Shown here: in pieces, positions 8,903 to 22,300 of the stretch
Layout: each line of letters begins with the position of its first letter
Position numbering within the stretch: the stretch's first letter is position 1
Assembly (NCBI RefSeq): GCF_029633865.1
Contig: NC_079214.1
Coordinates: 34,767,095 to 34,831,094, forward strand
Direction of reading: 5' to 3'
DNA: 64,000 bases
DNA from: Lampris incognitus
Lineage: Eukaryota; Chordata; Actinopteri; Lampriformes; Lampridae
Made by a program: the position numbers and the translations under genes
The notes under the pieces: generated by a model
Database searches by the model: none
What the model was told of the DNA's origin: nothing
The model's input: the letters and a program-made list of their open reading frames with translations, nothing else

Positions 8903-10519
8903 GATGTTTTCCATCGGTGACTACGCCTGCCTTTTCCACCGCGGTTACTAAACACGGGGTAGAACATTTCATTCCCACTCTGGAACCGTCAGTTTTTGCG
9001 CGCGCGCGGCGCCTCGACGCGGTAAAATTGACTATAGCTAAGGAGGAGTTCGCCATCATGGAGCGTCTGGGTATAGTGAGGCGTTCCAACAGCCCGTGGG
9101 CCTCGCCGCTTCACATGGTGCCCAAGGCGGATGGGTCGTGGCAGCCTTTTTTCGCCGCCTGAACAACGTCACCGCCAATGACCGCTATCCCATCCCACAC
9201 ATACAGGACTTTTCCATACGCCTGGCAGGTACCACTATTTTCTCTAAGGTGGACCTGGTGCGCGGCTATCATCAGGTTCCCGTGCGCGCAGAGGACGTGC
9301 CCAAGACCGCAGTGATCACCCCGTTTGGGCTTTTTGAGTTCATGCGCATTTGGCTTGAAGGGGGCAGCGCAAACCTTTCAGAGGCTGATGGACTCGGTGT
9401 TGCGTGACCTTGCTTTCGTGTTCGTTTATCTCGACGACATATTAGTGGCCAGTCCGTCAGCTGAAGAGCACCTGGCGCACCTGAAACAGGTTTTCCGTCG
9501 TCTGGACGAACACGGCCTGATAGTCAACCCGGCCAAGTGTCAGTTTGGACTGCTGGTGATTGACTTCATGGGTCATCGCATTTCGCCGCAAGGCGCGGTC
9601 CCGTTGCCTTCTAAGGTGCAAGCGGTGGCGGAATTTCCCCGCCCAGTCTCTGTTAAGGCATTGCAGGAATTCTTGGGCATGGTGAATTTCTATAACCGTT
9701 TCCTCCCTCGCGCTGCCCACCTCCTTCAGCCACTTTACGAAGCCCTGCGGCTTAAGAAGGCTAACGACCCTGTCGACTGGACTCCCGAACAGGTCCAGGC
9801 CTTTGACGGAGCTAAGTGCGCCCTGGCTAACGCTGCCCTCCTCGCCCATCCCACACCCACGGCGTCCATAGCTTTAACAACCGATGCGTCTGACATAGCC
9901 GTGGGGGCTGTGGTTGAACAGCGTGAGGCGAATGCGTGGCAGCCACTCGCATTTTTTAGCCGCAAACTGCGGGATAGCGAGCGCAAGTACAGTGTTTTTG
10001 ACCGGGAGTTGCTGGCGCTGCACCTTGCAACTCGGCATTTCCGCTTCCTGCTGGAGGGTCGCCCATTCACGGCCTATGTGGATCATAAGCCGTTGACTTT
10101 TGCCATGTCCAAGGTGACTGAGCCGTGGTCTGCTCGTCAACAGCGCCACCTAGCGGTGATCTCCGAGTTCACAACGGACATTCAGCATGTGGCCGGGATG
10201 TCCAACCCTGTTGCTGATTGTCTGTCGCGTGTGCTTGTGTGTCCTGTGCACCTCGGTGTGGATTTCTCCGCTATGGCTGCCGACCAGCCCAGCGACCCGG
10301 ACGTCCTTGCCCTTAGGTCGACGCGTACCTGTCTCAAGCTAGAGGACGCTGTGATGCAGGAAGGCAGTCCTGCCCTCCTCTGCGATGTGTCCACCGGCCG
10401 TCCCCGCCCCGTTGTTCCAGTGGCCTGGCGCCGTCGAGTTTTCGATTCGATTCGCTCCCTCTCGCACCCTGGAGTTCGGGCGTCGGTGAAGTTGGTCGGT
10501 TCCAAGTTCGTCTGGCCTG
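8903..10519 (+). pseudogene. RT, RNase H and start of integrase of outer gypsy
   Basis: The frame is broken soon after the insertion (TGA at 8918) and again near 9150 and 9345. RT blocks survive in three frames: [32 protein letters not shown] in related form; then [11 protein letters not shown] with intact YLDD. RNase H motifs TTDASDIAVGAV, FDRELLALHLA and [12 protein letters not shown] follow. The last readable block is the integrase finger start (RSLSHPGVRASV...KFVWPG), after which copia LTR sequence takes over at 10521. Confidence 0.85.
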
Positions 10520-10520
10520 G

Positions 10521-10811
10521 TGTTAGAAGACTAGACTAATACTTTATGTCTATCTCTGCGCAGATGAAGTGGATTATTAAACCGTTATAAAGAATCGTAC
10601 TGACTACCGAACTTCTGCTGGAGGGAAAAATGCAGCCTCCGTTTATTCGGTAGTTTTGGGAGAAGAAGAAAATGAACAGCGTCTCATTGACGTAATCAAT
10701 CCACGCATGCAAGCGCAACACCGCCCACTTGTGGACAAACAAAGTCGTAAACAAAATAATAGTACACAGTAACACATAGTCATACAAATACACTGGTGTT
10801 ATATCTCAACA
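10521..10811 (-). repeat. 3' LTR of minus-strand copia
   Basis: It is 291 bp. On the minus strand it is preceded by AAGTGGGAG (10812-10820), a polypurine tract. It contains three extra bases relative to the 5' LTR. Confidence 0.9.
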
Positions 10812-10904
10812 CTCCCACTTATGAATCATGAGCTTACTGTATACCTTTTCATATTTATAGAACAAAATAAAAAAAAACTTGGTATAACCCATACTACTCA
10901 CATT

Positions 10905-13803
10905 TCACACACCAAACATTGCCTTAGCAAATGTCTTCAGTTTTACCTTGGATGCGGGCTTCGTCATTACATCCACAACCATTTCGTCTGTAGGGCAATA
11001 CACCAATGACATCCTTTCCTCTCTTATGGTAGACCTTATAAAGTGGTATTTGATATCCACATGTTTGCAGCGTTGCCTACACACCAGGTTCTTCGCTAAA
11101 GCTATTGTCCCCTGGTTGTCCTCATAAACCACTGTTCTCTTGTATTCATATGAATCAATACCTCTCAGTAGCTGTTCAACATAAATACATTCCTGGATGG
11201 CTAAAGCCAGAGCCATATACTCCGCCTCGCACGTAGAAAGTGCCACAGTAGCTTGTTTCTTGGCTTTCCAAGAGATAAGTGCACTTCCCCTGCTCATGCT
11301 CACACAGTAACCTGATGTGCTGCGTCTATCCGCAGTATCTGAAGCCCAGTTGGCATCACTATATGCCTGTAAGCTAAGCTTCTCGTCGCTCTTCCTGTAA
11401 CAGAGCTGTTTGTCTGTGGTGCCCTTAAGGTAACGAAACACATGTTTTACTGTCACCCATTGCTCTTCAGTAGGCTCTGCAAAATGCTGAGATAGCTTGT
11501 CACAACAAAACATAAATCTGGACGTGTACATGTAGCTAAGTATGTTAGACTCCCGACCACCTCTCTGTACTTTTTCACATCTAACATTTTTGGTGCATCT
11601 TCTGAGTAGTCTAATTTCTGCTCACATGGGGTTTCTCTTACCCCGCACTCCTGCATATCAAAACGCTCCAATATCTTCTCAGAGTACCTTTGTTGTGAAA
11701 CTGTTACACAGTTGGCGGACTGAGTGAAGTCCATCCCAAGAAAGCACTTTAACCTGCCCAGATCTTTCATCCTGAATTTTGTGGACAGCATCTTTTTCAC
11801 TTTACTCAGCATCTCTGTGCTGCTTGATGCTATGATAAGATCATCTACCCAGGTTATAATGATCGTTTTCCCTTCCTTTGACTCCTTGGAGTACACACAA
11901 TGGTCTGATTGGTTTTGTGTAAAACCATCACCAGTCAAACACTCGTGTAACAGTAAGTTCCAATTGCGGCCAGACTGCTTGAGGCCGTAGATTGACTTCT
12001 CTAGTTTACACACTAGTTTTTCTCCCTTCTCAATATAACCCTCAGGTTGTTCCATGTATATGTCATAGTCTATGGGGGCATGAAGATAGGCCGTCTTTAC
12101 ATCCATCTGGTGTAAAATCAAGTCATACTGAGCCGCCTTCTGTAGAAGCACTCGAACACTTGTTAGGTTGGCTGTCGGTGAAAATGTCTCCCCATAATCC
12201 ACCCCAGCTCTCTGGCTATATCCCTTTGCTACAAATCTAGCCTTGTACTTGTCGTGTCTGTCTTTATCGCATACACCCACCTTCCTCCCACTGTTTTCTT
12301 GCCCTCTGGCGATTTCGTAAGGGTGAATGTTTTGTTGTCCCTTAGAGACTCCATTTCCTCGTCCATTGCCCTGGACCACTTTTCTGATTCTGGCGATTCC
12401 ATGGCCTCTTTAAAGGTCAGAGGGACACCGCACACTGCCCTGTATGCATAATCTATAGTAGTGAGTGAGCTGTCATCACTGTCGCCCTGACTATAGTCAA
12501 TCAGGTATCTCGGAGGGTTGCGTTCCCTTTTGGGGTACCTCCCACTGGCTGAGGCTTGTGACGTCACCCTTGGGTGCTCCTCGTCATCATCCTCGGGTGC
12601 TGACTGTGTACCGTCAGTCTGTACATTTTTCTGTACTCTAGGCTGAGTTGCAGTTATCTCAACAGACTTTCTCTCTCTTATCCAGTCTTCTGGGTGCAGA
12701 CCTGGTGTCTGAGTCTCATTTTCACTAGTTGCGTTGTGTACAAATTTAACTAGTCTGTGTTTCTGTACTTTCTCCTGGTCAGGGTAGTAGACTAGGTAGG
12801 CCGGGCTGTTCTTGTCGTGTCCTACAAAACGCCCCTCTCACATCTAGAATCTAACTTTCCCTTGTCCTGCTGGTAAGCATAGCATTCTGTCCCGAACTTT
12901 TGCATTCTAGCCATGTTGCACTTTTTTCCTGTCATTGCCGTGTATGGCGTAGTGCCTGTGTGCTTGTTGAAGCATCCGTTTCTGGTGTGGGCGGCCTCCT
13001 GTACAGCATAATGCCAGAGACTCTTTGGTAGACCACTATCTATTAGCATACACCTTGCCATCTCGAATAGTGTGCGTCCTTCTCTCTCTGCAACGCCATT
13101 TTGATGGGGAGAGTATAGGCAGGACATCTCATGTCTTATTTTGTTCCGTCTCAACAGGGTTTGAAACTCCTTGCCTGTAAACTCAGTTCCATTATCCGAC
13201 CTTATGCATTTCACTGTCCCATAGGGAGCTACATCTGCCAGGAATTTCTCGGTCGCTTGCACTGTGTCACTCTTTGTTTTTAAGAAATAAACACACACTG
13301 CCCCTGTGCACACATCTGTAAATGACTGCATGTACCTGAAACCATTAATGGACTCGTTTGCCACAGGACCGGCTAAATCAGTGTTTACCAACTCCAGTGG
13401 TGTCTTGGCTTTGTCTGTAGATTTCCTGTTCCTGTTTTGGGTAAACTTCCCTTCTATGCATACTGCACACTCTTTGTCAGGTTTACACACTTTACCCTTT
13501 ATATGCATACCATCAGTGATATCCTGTAGCTTTATGATATCGTCATAGTTGCAGTGGCCCATTATCTCATGCCAAGTTTCTATATCATGGCTCACATGGC
13601 ACTTTTCAACAACACATTCAGTTTGCAAATAGTACATTTTCCCCTGTACAAAAATGTCAAACCTGGTACCATCCGGTGACATCAGGGCATCTCTGGCCTC
13701 TTCGAAGAACACACTGGCTCCGTGTGCTGTCGCAGACTTCACAGAGAAGAGCTCTTGGGGGTACGATGGAATATATAGTGCGTTCCACAGTGTCACTCTA
13801 CAC
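10905..13803 (-). pseudogene. copia integrase, reverse transcriptase and RNase H, frameshifted
   Basis: Removing the hAT element and one target copy (572 bases) keeps the upstream frame. Visible blocks: HHCC finger TWHEIMGHCNYDD...CAVC; integrase NTDLAGP, RSDNGTEFTG and the Glu in NGVAEREGRT; RT GGRWVYAIKTD, MDVKTAYLHAPIDYD, YGLKQSGRNW and WVDDLIIASS; RNase H AYSDANWASD, STCEAEYMAL and EDNQGTIALAK; and a terminal VDVMTKP. Frameshifts lie near 12832, 12270 and 11495. The last stop is at 10905-10907. Confidence 0.87.
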
Positions 13804-14367
13804 CAGTGTTTCACAACCGGGGGTCCACGGACCCCTAGTGGTCCGTGGTGTAATTGCAAGGGGTCCGTGAAAATAAAATATCTTTAAAAAAAGATCCTAT
13901 GACATTTATAGACATAGGATTATTTTACTCAAATGTGACTGAGACCTTTATCCACCTAAACTATAAAGGGTAACAGGACTTTTTTCTCTAATTACATCTG
14001 TTTCACAAGTGTAATTTATTGTATTTTAATGAGAGATCTCGCTCCCGTTTGCATTGTTAAAAGTTACTGCATCAAAATTATGTTGTTACATATATCTGAA
14101 AGTTACTGAATACATATTCTGTTTTGTTACATATATCTGAAAGTTACTGCATAAGAACTCTGTTTTGTTAACTATATCTAAGCTACAACTGAAAGCTCTT
14201 ATTTTTGCCCCAAAGAGTGAATAAATGCTATAATGCAATTTAAAATGCAGTTTCTACTGTTTCTATCAAATTGCAACCCCCCTCCCCCAAGATCAGGTGG
14301 AGGGGTCCTCAGGATAGATCAAAAATACGCAGGGGGTCCAGGACCCCAAAAAGGTTGAGAACCACTG
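13804..14367. mobile_element. non-autonomous hAT DNA transposon (564 bp)
   Basis: It is flanked by a perfect 8-bp duplication, CTCTACAC (13796-13803 and 14368-14375). The ends are imperfect inverted repeats of hAT type: CAGTGTTTCACAACC at one end and GGTTGAGAACCACTG at the other (reverse complement CAGTGGTTCTCAACC). No transposase frame is present, and the interior is AT-rich. It interrupts the copia coding frame between protease and integrase. Confidence 0.9.
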
Positions 14368-15517
14368 CTCTACACCATCGCCCCTCACTGTCGAGCAGAC
14401 ATACCGTAGCATCTCCCCTGCCCTGCACCACACCAAAGGTGCGCTTACCGTCCGCCAGCTCCATGCAGTGTTTCTCTGGCTCGAACGAGCTGTCAAAGCT
14501 CTTGAACTTCTTCTGATCATTGACTATGTGGGAAGAAGCCCCACAGTCCACAATCAATCCTGGTTTGAACTGTTGCCGTCATCCTGGTCCTGCTGAGCTG
14601 GTCTCTCCAGCCTGCACTCTGAAGATGTAGTTCTCTTCTTCCGCAGCATTCCCCGGTCCCTGACCTCGACCTGCTCCGTGACCACCACCGCCGCCGCCAC
14701 CTTGCTCGCGTGCACACCTGGCTCCATCACACTTTGCACATTTGTCTGTGTGACCCTTGACCCGACAGAAGCTGCACCACACGCTGCGTGAACAGTCCGA
14801 TTTCCGATGGCCTTTGTCACCGCATCGCCAGCACACCGTTTGTTCATCATCTCCCTCACAGCGTTTCACTGGCTTTTTCTTAGGCGCTGCGTGGGCCTTC
14901 ATCACCCCCTCGGACGTCTCGTCCGATGCTGTAGCATTAGCTACATCTTCAGCCGCCTCAAAGTTTCTCAATTTGGCCTTAAATTGTCCCAATGTCAACT
15001 CACTGTCGCCATGTGTCACCATTAAAGTGAACGGCTTATATCTCTCGGGTAACCCCCTCATCACCATGGCCATCATTAGTCCCTCACTCGGTGCTTCTCC
15101 CGCCCCTTTGAGAGCCGTAATGATTTGTTAAGCTCGGATAATGTATTCGGTTATCGTCTCATTATCAGCTTTCTTTAGCCCAGTCAATGTTACATACAGA
15201 GTGACAATCCGGGGTCTGCCCTTACCAATGTAATGTTCCCGCAACACCCGTAGACTCTCTCTACCTTTGTTCTTCGTTTCTCTGAAGATCAGTCCCAAGC
15301 TTGTGTTGTCCAATAAAGGCGCCAATGCGCAGTAGGCGTCCGCGTTCCGCTCCTCGTCTAGGGCCTGTTCTTCCGCTGTCAAAGGTCCCACGGGCTCGGT
15401 AAGAATGGTGGTTTTCAGCCCCACACCATGCATGCAACAGAGCATTCGCTCTTCCCACAGTTCATACTCATCGGCCTGTCCGTTGAATGTGGGCCACCTG
15501 CTCTTCTTCCGTTCCAT
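14368..15517 (-). pseudogene. copia gag and protease, with two in-frame stops
   Basis: One frame runs from MERKKSRWPTFNGQADEYELWEER-type gag through to the hAT insertion. It is interrupted only by TAA at 15128-15130 and TGA at 14579-14581. Gag motifs include TLTGLKKADNETITEYIIRA and GLPERYKPF. There is a zinc knuckle CWRCGDKGHRKSDC followed by a second Cys cluster and a Gly-rich stretch. The protease core is IVDCGASSHIVND. It encodes the structural protein and protease of the element and is inactive as it stands. Confidence 0.85.
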
Positions 15518-15698
15518 CTCCCTAGGTAGCGTTAGCTTAGCTTAGCGTTCCGTTAGCTTCCCGATAGTCTCTCTCGATGCTAACTAGCTTCACACTTGCT
15601 AACTTGCTACTCCGTGCTAACCTGCTTGCATCCCGCCATCCGAGGTTATCACACTTCGTGTACTTCTTTTATCAAACTACTAAATAATCCAACGTTAT

Positions 15699-15712
15699 CT
15701 GGGCCCATAACC
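15699..15712 (-). promoter_or_regulatory. primer binding site complementary to initiator tRNA-Met anticodon arm
   Basis: Directly after the 5' LTR the minus strand reads GGTTATGGGCCCAG. Its complement CTGGGCCCATAACC is the anticodon stem-loop of vertebrate initiator tRNA-Met, including CAT, as recalled from the known tRNA. Drosophila copia is known to prime from a 5' half-molecule of this tRNA, so the position and sequence fit the family. Confidence 0.75.
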
Positions 15713-16000
15713 TGTTAGAAGACTAGACTAATACTTTATGTCTATCTCTGCGCAGATGAAGTGGATTATTAAACCGTTATAAAGAATCGTACTGACTACC
15801 GATCTTCTGCTGGAGGGAAAAATGCAGCCTTCGTTCATTCGGTAGTTTTGGGAGAAAAAGAAAATGAACAGCGTCTCAGTGACGTAATCAATCCGCGCAT
15901 GCAAGCGCAACACCGCCCACTTGTGGACAAACAAAGTCGTAAACAAAATAGTACACAGTAACACATAGTCATACAAATACACTGGTGTCATATCTCAACA
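15713..16000 (-). repeat. 5' LTR of minus-strand copia
   Basis: It is 288 bp and, on the minus strand, runs from TGTTGAGATATGACACC to TCTTCTAACA. It is paired with 10521-10811 at about 97-98% identity. Confidence 0.9.
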
Positions 16001-17368
16001 CACTAGTGTACAGACTTATTGACATAGTTCTCTAGTACACACATCAGTACGTACTGATGTACACAGGGGACAATGGTATTGCACAGTACCATACCATAGA
16101 CCATACAAATCAGCCTAAATATAGACAGAGGACTTTCCATACAGACAGCGGATGGTAGGCTATCATTTTACATATCAGTAGACTTCACAAATTTACACTT
16201 GGACTAAGACAATCCGTGTCCCTCTGCATATGACACATCTTGCTCTATATATAGATCATAGACATATCACTTTACAGGAACATATGGACACATCATTTCA
16301 TGCAACATGGCATTCTTTTAGTTACAACCATACAGGCAAGAGCCCCCAAAAGAAGAGACAGAAAGAGCACAGAAAAGAAAAACAAGCAAACAAACAAACA
16401 TAAGGCCTTAAACAAAGCTCATACTTAAGCAATCTCTGCAAACAGCCCACGTATTTCTGCCATTATGCCTTATGTTCTTTAAGTATCATAATTTACCGAC
16501 ATGTCTCCAGCTAGGCTAGGGCTTTACAGTGTTTACAAGACTTGTACAAACACTTTTCTTCTCTCCTGTCTTTTATGGTGAATTTAAGTCTATAGCATTC
16601 TTAATTTTTACAGAAAGTCTTGCCAACCACCGCATTTATTAGTTCTCCCATAAAAGAGAGCCAGACATCCGGCTGAAAACTGTTTGGCTGAGGTTAAAAA
16701 TACAAGATGCTCACATGAAATAAGACGCAGCTTACATCGCGAGTGTTTACACGGGGGCTCTAAAGTTGGAGGAACAAAGCAACGAGAACATAACATTTAC
16801 TTTCCATTTATCCACAACGTCTTGTCAAAGTCAAAAAGAGGTGGTTTTTAAAGAGATCGTTGGGTTCAGATCTTACAGATGAATAATTACGTTTTGACAG
16901 CACACATTTGCATCCTGTTAGGGAATTCATCAGTCATCAGTCCCCTTTGATTTGATTTGTTTCGCAATTTTGGTACCTGTGAGGGAGAGAATACAGACAA
17001 AGTTCTTTGAACATCGAGAAAGCTTTAGCCTAGGTTGTTAAAAAAAAGAAAAGGAAAGGAAAGAAGAAGCCCCAAATATTGGCCTCTTCGATTTAAATCG
17101 TTTGCCCCCCAGTATGCTGGGACTATAACGTGGTGGAGCCGCTCGCTGACGCAAGGGGGTGCTACGTCACTGTATCTTGGCTCTGCACTTCATGGGCCGG
17201 CTCGTCACACCCTAGTATGGATCAACTGTAGACTGGATATTGTGTGGAAATGCGCTAACAGCCATTGTATTTCAAAGTAGGCAACAGTCATGAATAATCC
17301 TCTTCTGATTATACATTTAGAATTATTTATTATAGCAGACTAATAACAGGACAACAATCAGGAGCTCC

Positions 17369-17370
<2 letters not shown>
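16001..17370. other. non-coding sequence upstream of the nuclear receptor gene
   Basis: No coding exon, RNA gene or recognisable transposon was seen. The sequence is AT-rich. The boundary with the copia LTR at 16000 is sharp. Confidence 0.5.

Positions 17371-17462
<92 letters not shown>
17371..17462. repeat. (CA)n microsatellite, 92 bp
   Basis: An uninterrupted CA repeat about 1 kb upstream of the nr2f2 start codon. Confidence 0.98.
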
Positions 17463-17466
<4 letters not shown>

Positions 17467-17942
17467 AAGGAGAGGTGAAAAAAATAACAATTTACCAGTG
17501 ATTTGGGTCGGCATTCCTTAAATCCCAATCCCCCCTCTAGACCCATCAAACTTGTAACAAAGACCCATTTCCGAGAGGAAATGATGCTTGTTTCACAGGG
17601 GTTGTCGTTGGTGCACCGAGTCAGCTGAGGACAGCCTCTCTCCTTATATGGAAACCGCCCCGATAGAAACGTCAACTAAGTCACACCCGTCACGTCAGAG
17701 CCAGCTACCGCCGTCTCGGAGCAAGGCAAGCAGCCGTCACCGACTACCGCTCTTCACGCGCTGTTGTCTTAATTTAGGATAACTTACAGCTCATTTGGAT
17801 AGCACGGAGCCTTCTGGAAGGACTGAGCGGGCTGAATGTTGACATCATCAGCTGAGGAGAGCGCAGCATCTGTTTTGTCCGGGGCATGGTATATATTAAA
17901 GCGGAAAAAAGACAGGATCTTTTTCTGCATTAAACATATGTA

Positions 17943-17950
17943 TACACACA

Positions 17951-18012
<62 letters not shown>

Positions 18013-18044
18013 CACACACACAGACACACACACACAACACACAC
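17943..18044. repeat. compound (CA)n/(TA)n microsatellite
   Basis: A CA tract with small ATATATA and CAGA interruptions. It ends about 400 bp before the nr2f2 start codon, so it lies in the probable promoter or 5' leader. Confidence 0.97.
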
Positions 18045-18441
18045 TTATGTCAAACATATCGCTTTTTCATTTCCCCGTGGATTTTGCCTCGGTGTTGACG
18101 ACCTTCTGTCCCACTCTCTCTGGATCTTACAGTGCATAAATAGCCTAAACCCTGAATGAAGATTGGTGTTTGGACTCCCCCCGCGCGCCCCCCCCTCCCC
18201 AGCGCCGACCGAATTTAGGGGTGATTGCTCTTGTTCAATTTGTAAAGTTGTACACAATATTTGTAGATTATATGACAGTGTATAATTTATTTCGCCCTGC
18301 CATGTGAAGCTCTCAAAACGCACATTGTGTTATTCATGTCGGCGAGTGTAAACACAGTTGTCGCGTAAGAAAATCGGAGTTAGGCACAGGAAAGTTCTGG
18401 GGCAAAGAAAAAAAGAAAAAAAGAAAAAGTGGCCAAGAGAT

Positions 18442-21896
<3,455 letters not shown>

Positions 21897-22300
21897 AACG
21901 GTCCGCTGGAACAGGTGCTGCTTCAGAAGGTCAAGGAAAGGAGAGAAAAAAAAAAGCACAATGACTTCTTGCTGCGTGTGGTTATCGGGATAACCTATAC
22001 AACCTACAATATTTATTGGACCCTGTGTGCATATTTATCGTGCTTGTCCTTATGTTTTAGACCCTTTACAATGTTTTCTTTACATTTTATCATGTCCAAA
22101 AATGACAAAATGAAAAAAAAATCGGGGATTTGTCTCGTGATGTTGTTTTTGTTTTTATTTTGTTTTCATTTTTATTTTTTATTTTTTTCGTTCCAAACAT
22201 GGCACTTTGGATTAAATTAACACCTCAATGTAATTCAACACAACAGTTGGAGACCCTCAAATAAAAACCCAGCAACTGGGTTTTTTATTTGGCTTTAAAT
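21897..22300 (+). terminator. nr2f2 3' UTR with candidate poly(A) signal
   Basis: The AT-rich 3' UTR has ATTAAA near 22212 and AATAAA at 22260-22265. The latter opens a palindrome (AATAAAAACCCAG...CTGGGTTTTTTATT, 22260-22290) with an AATAAA on each strand. Later signals could also be used, and the transcript end is not proven. Confidence 0.45.

Larger units (their letters stand above)
3122..10520 (+). mobile_element. outer gypsy (CsRn1-like) retrotransposon, degraded and interrupted
   Basis: The parts present are the 5' LTR (3122-3296), gag (3317-4075), protease (4081-4482), RT and RNase H (8903-10519) and the first part of the integrase finger. The inner gypsy insertion (4483-8898, target duplication AGGT) splits the protease-RT linker. 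The element ends abruptly at 10520 where the copia LTR begins. The integrase core and 3' LTR are absent, and flanking gypsy sequence does not resume after 16000. Several stops and frameshifts are present. The tRNA-Trp primer site and CHCC gag box indicate a CsRn1-type gypsy. Confidence 0.85.
10521..16000 (-). mobile_element. Ty1/copia LTR retrotransposon, full length but degraded
   Basis: The LTRs at 15713-16000 (5', 288 bp) and 10521-10811 (3', 291 bp) have TG...CA ends. They differ at about 7 positions plus one 3-bp indel, roughly 2.4%. On the minus strand the order is LTR, initiator-tRNA primer site, gag, protease, integrase, RT, RNase H, polypurine tract, LTR. A 564-bp hAT element lies in the protease-integrase segment. 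The five bases on the two flanks do not match (CCTGG against CACTA), so no target duplication is visible. Confidence 0.92.

Noticed and set aside
17323-18044. CVCVCV and HTHTHT frames
   Set aside because: They are translations of CA microsatellites.
18358-18441. Upstream in-frame ATG for the nuclear receptor
   Set aside because: It adds 28 mostly Lys/Arg residues from a poly-purine leader. COUP-TF proteins start MAMV..., which is at 18442.
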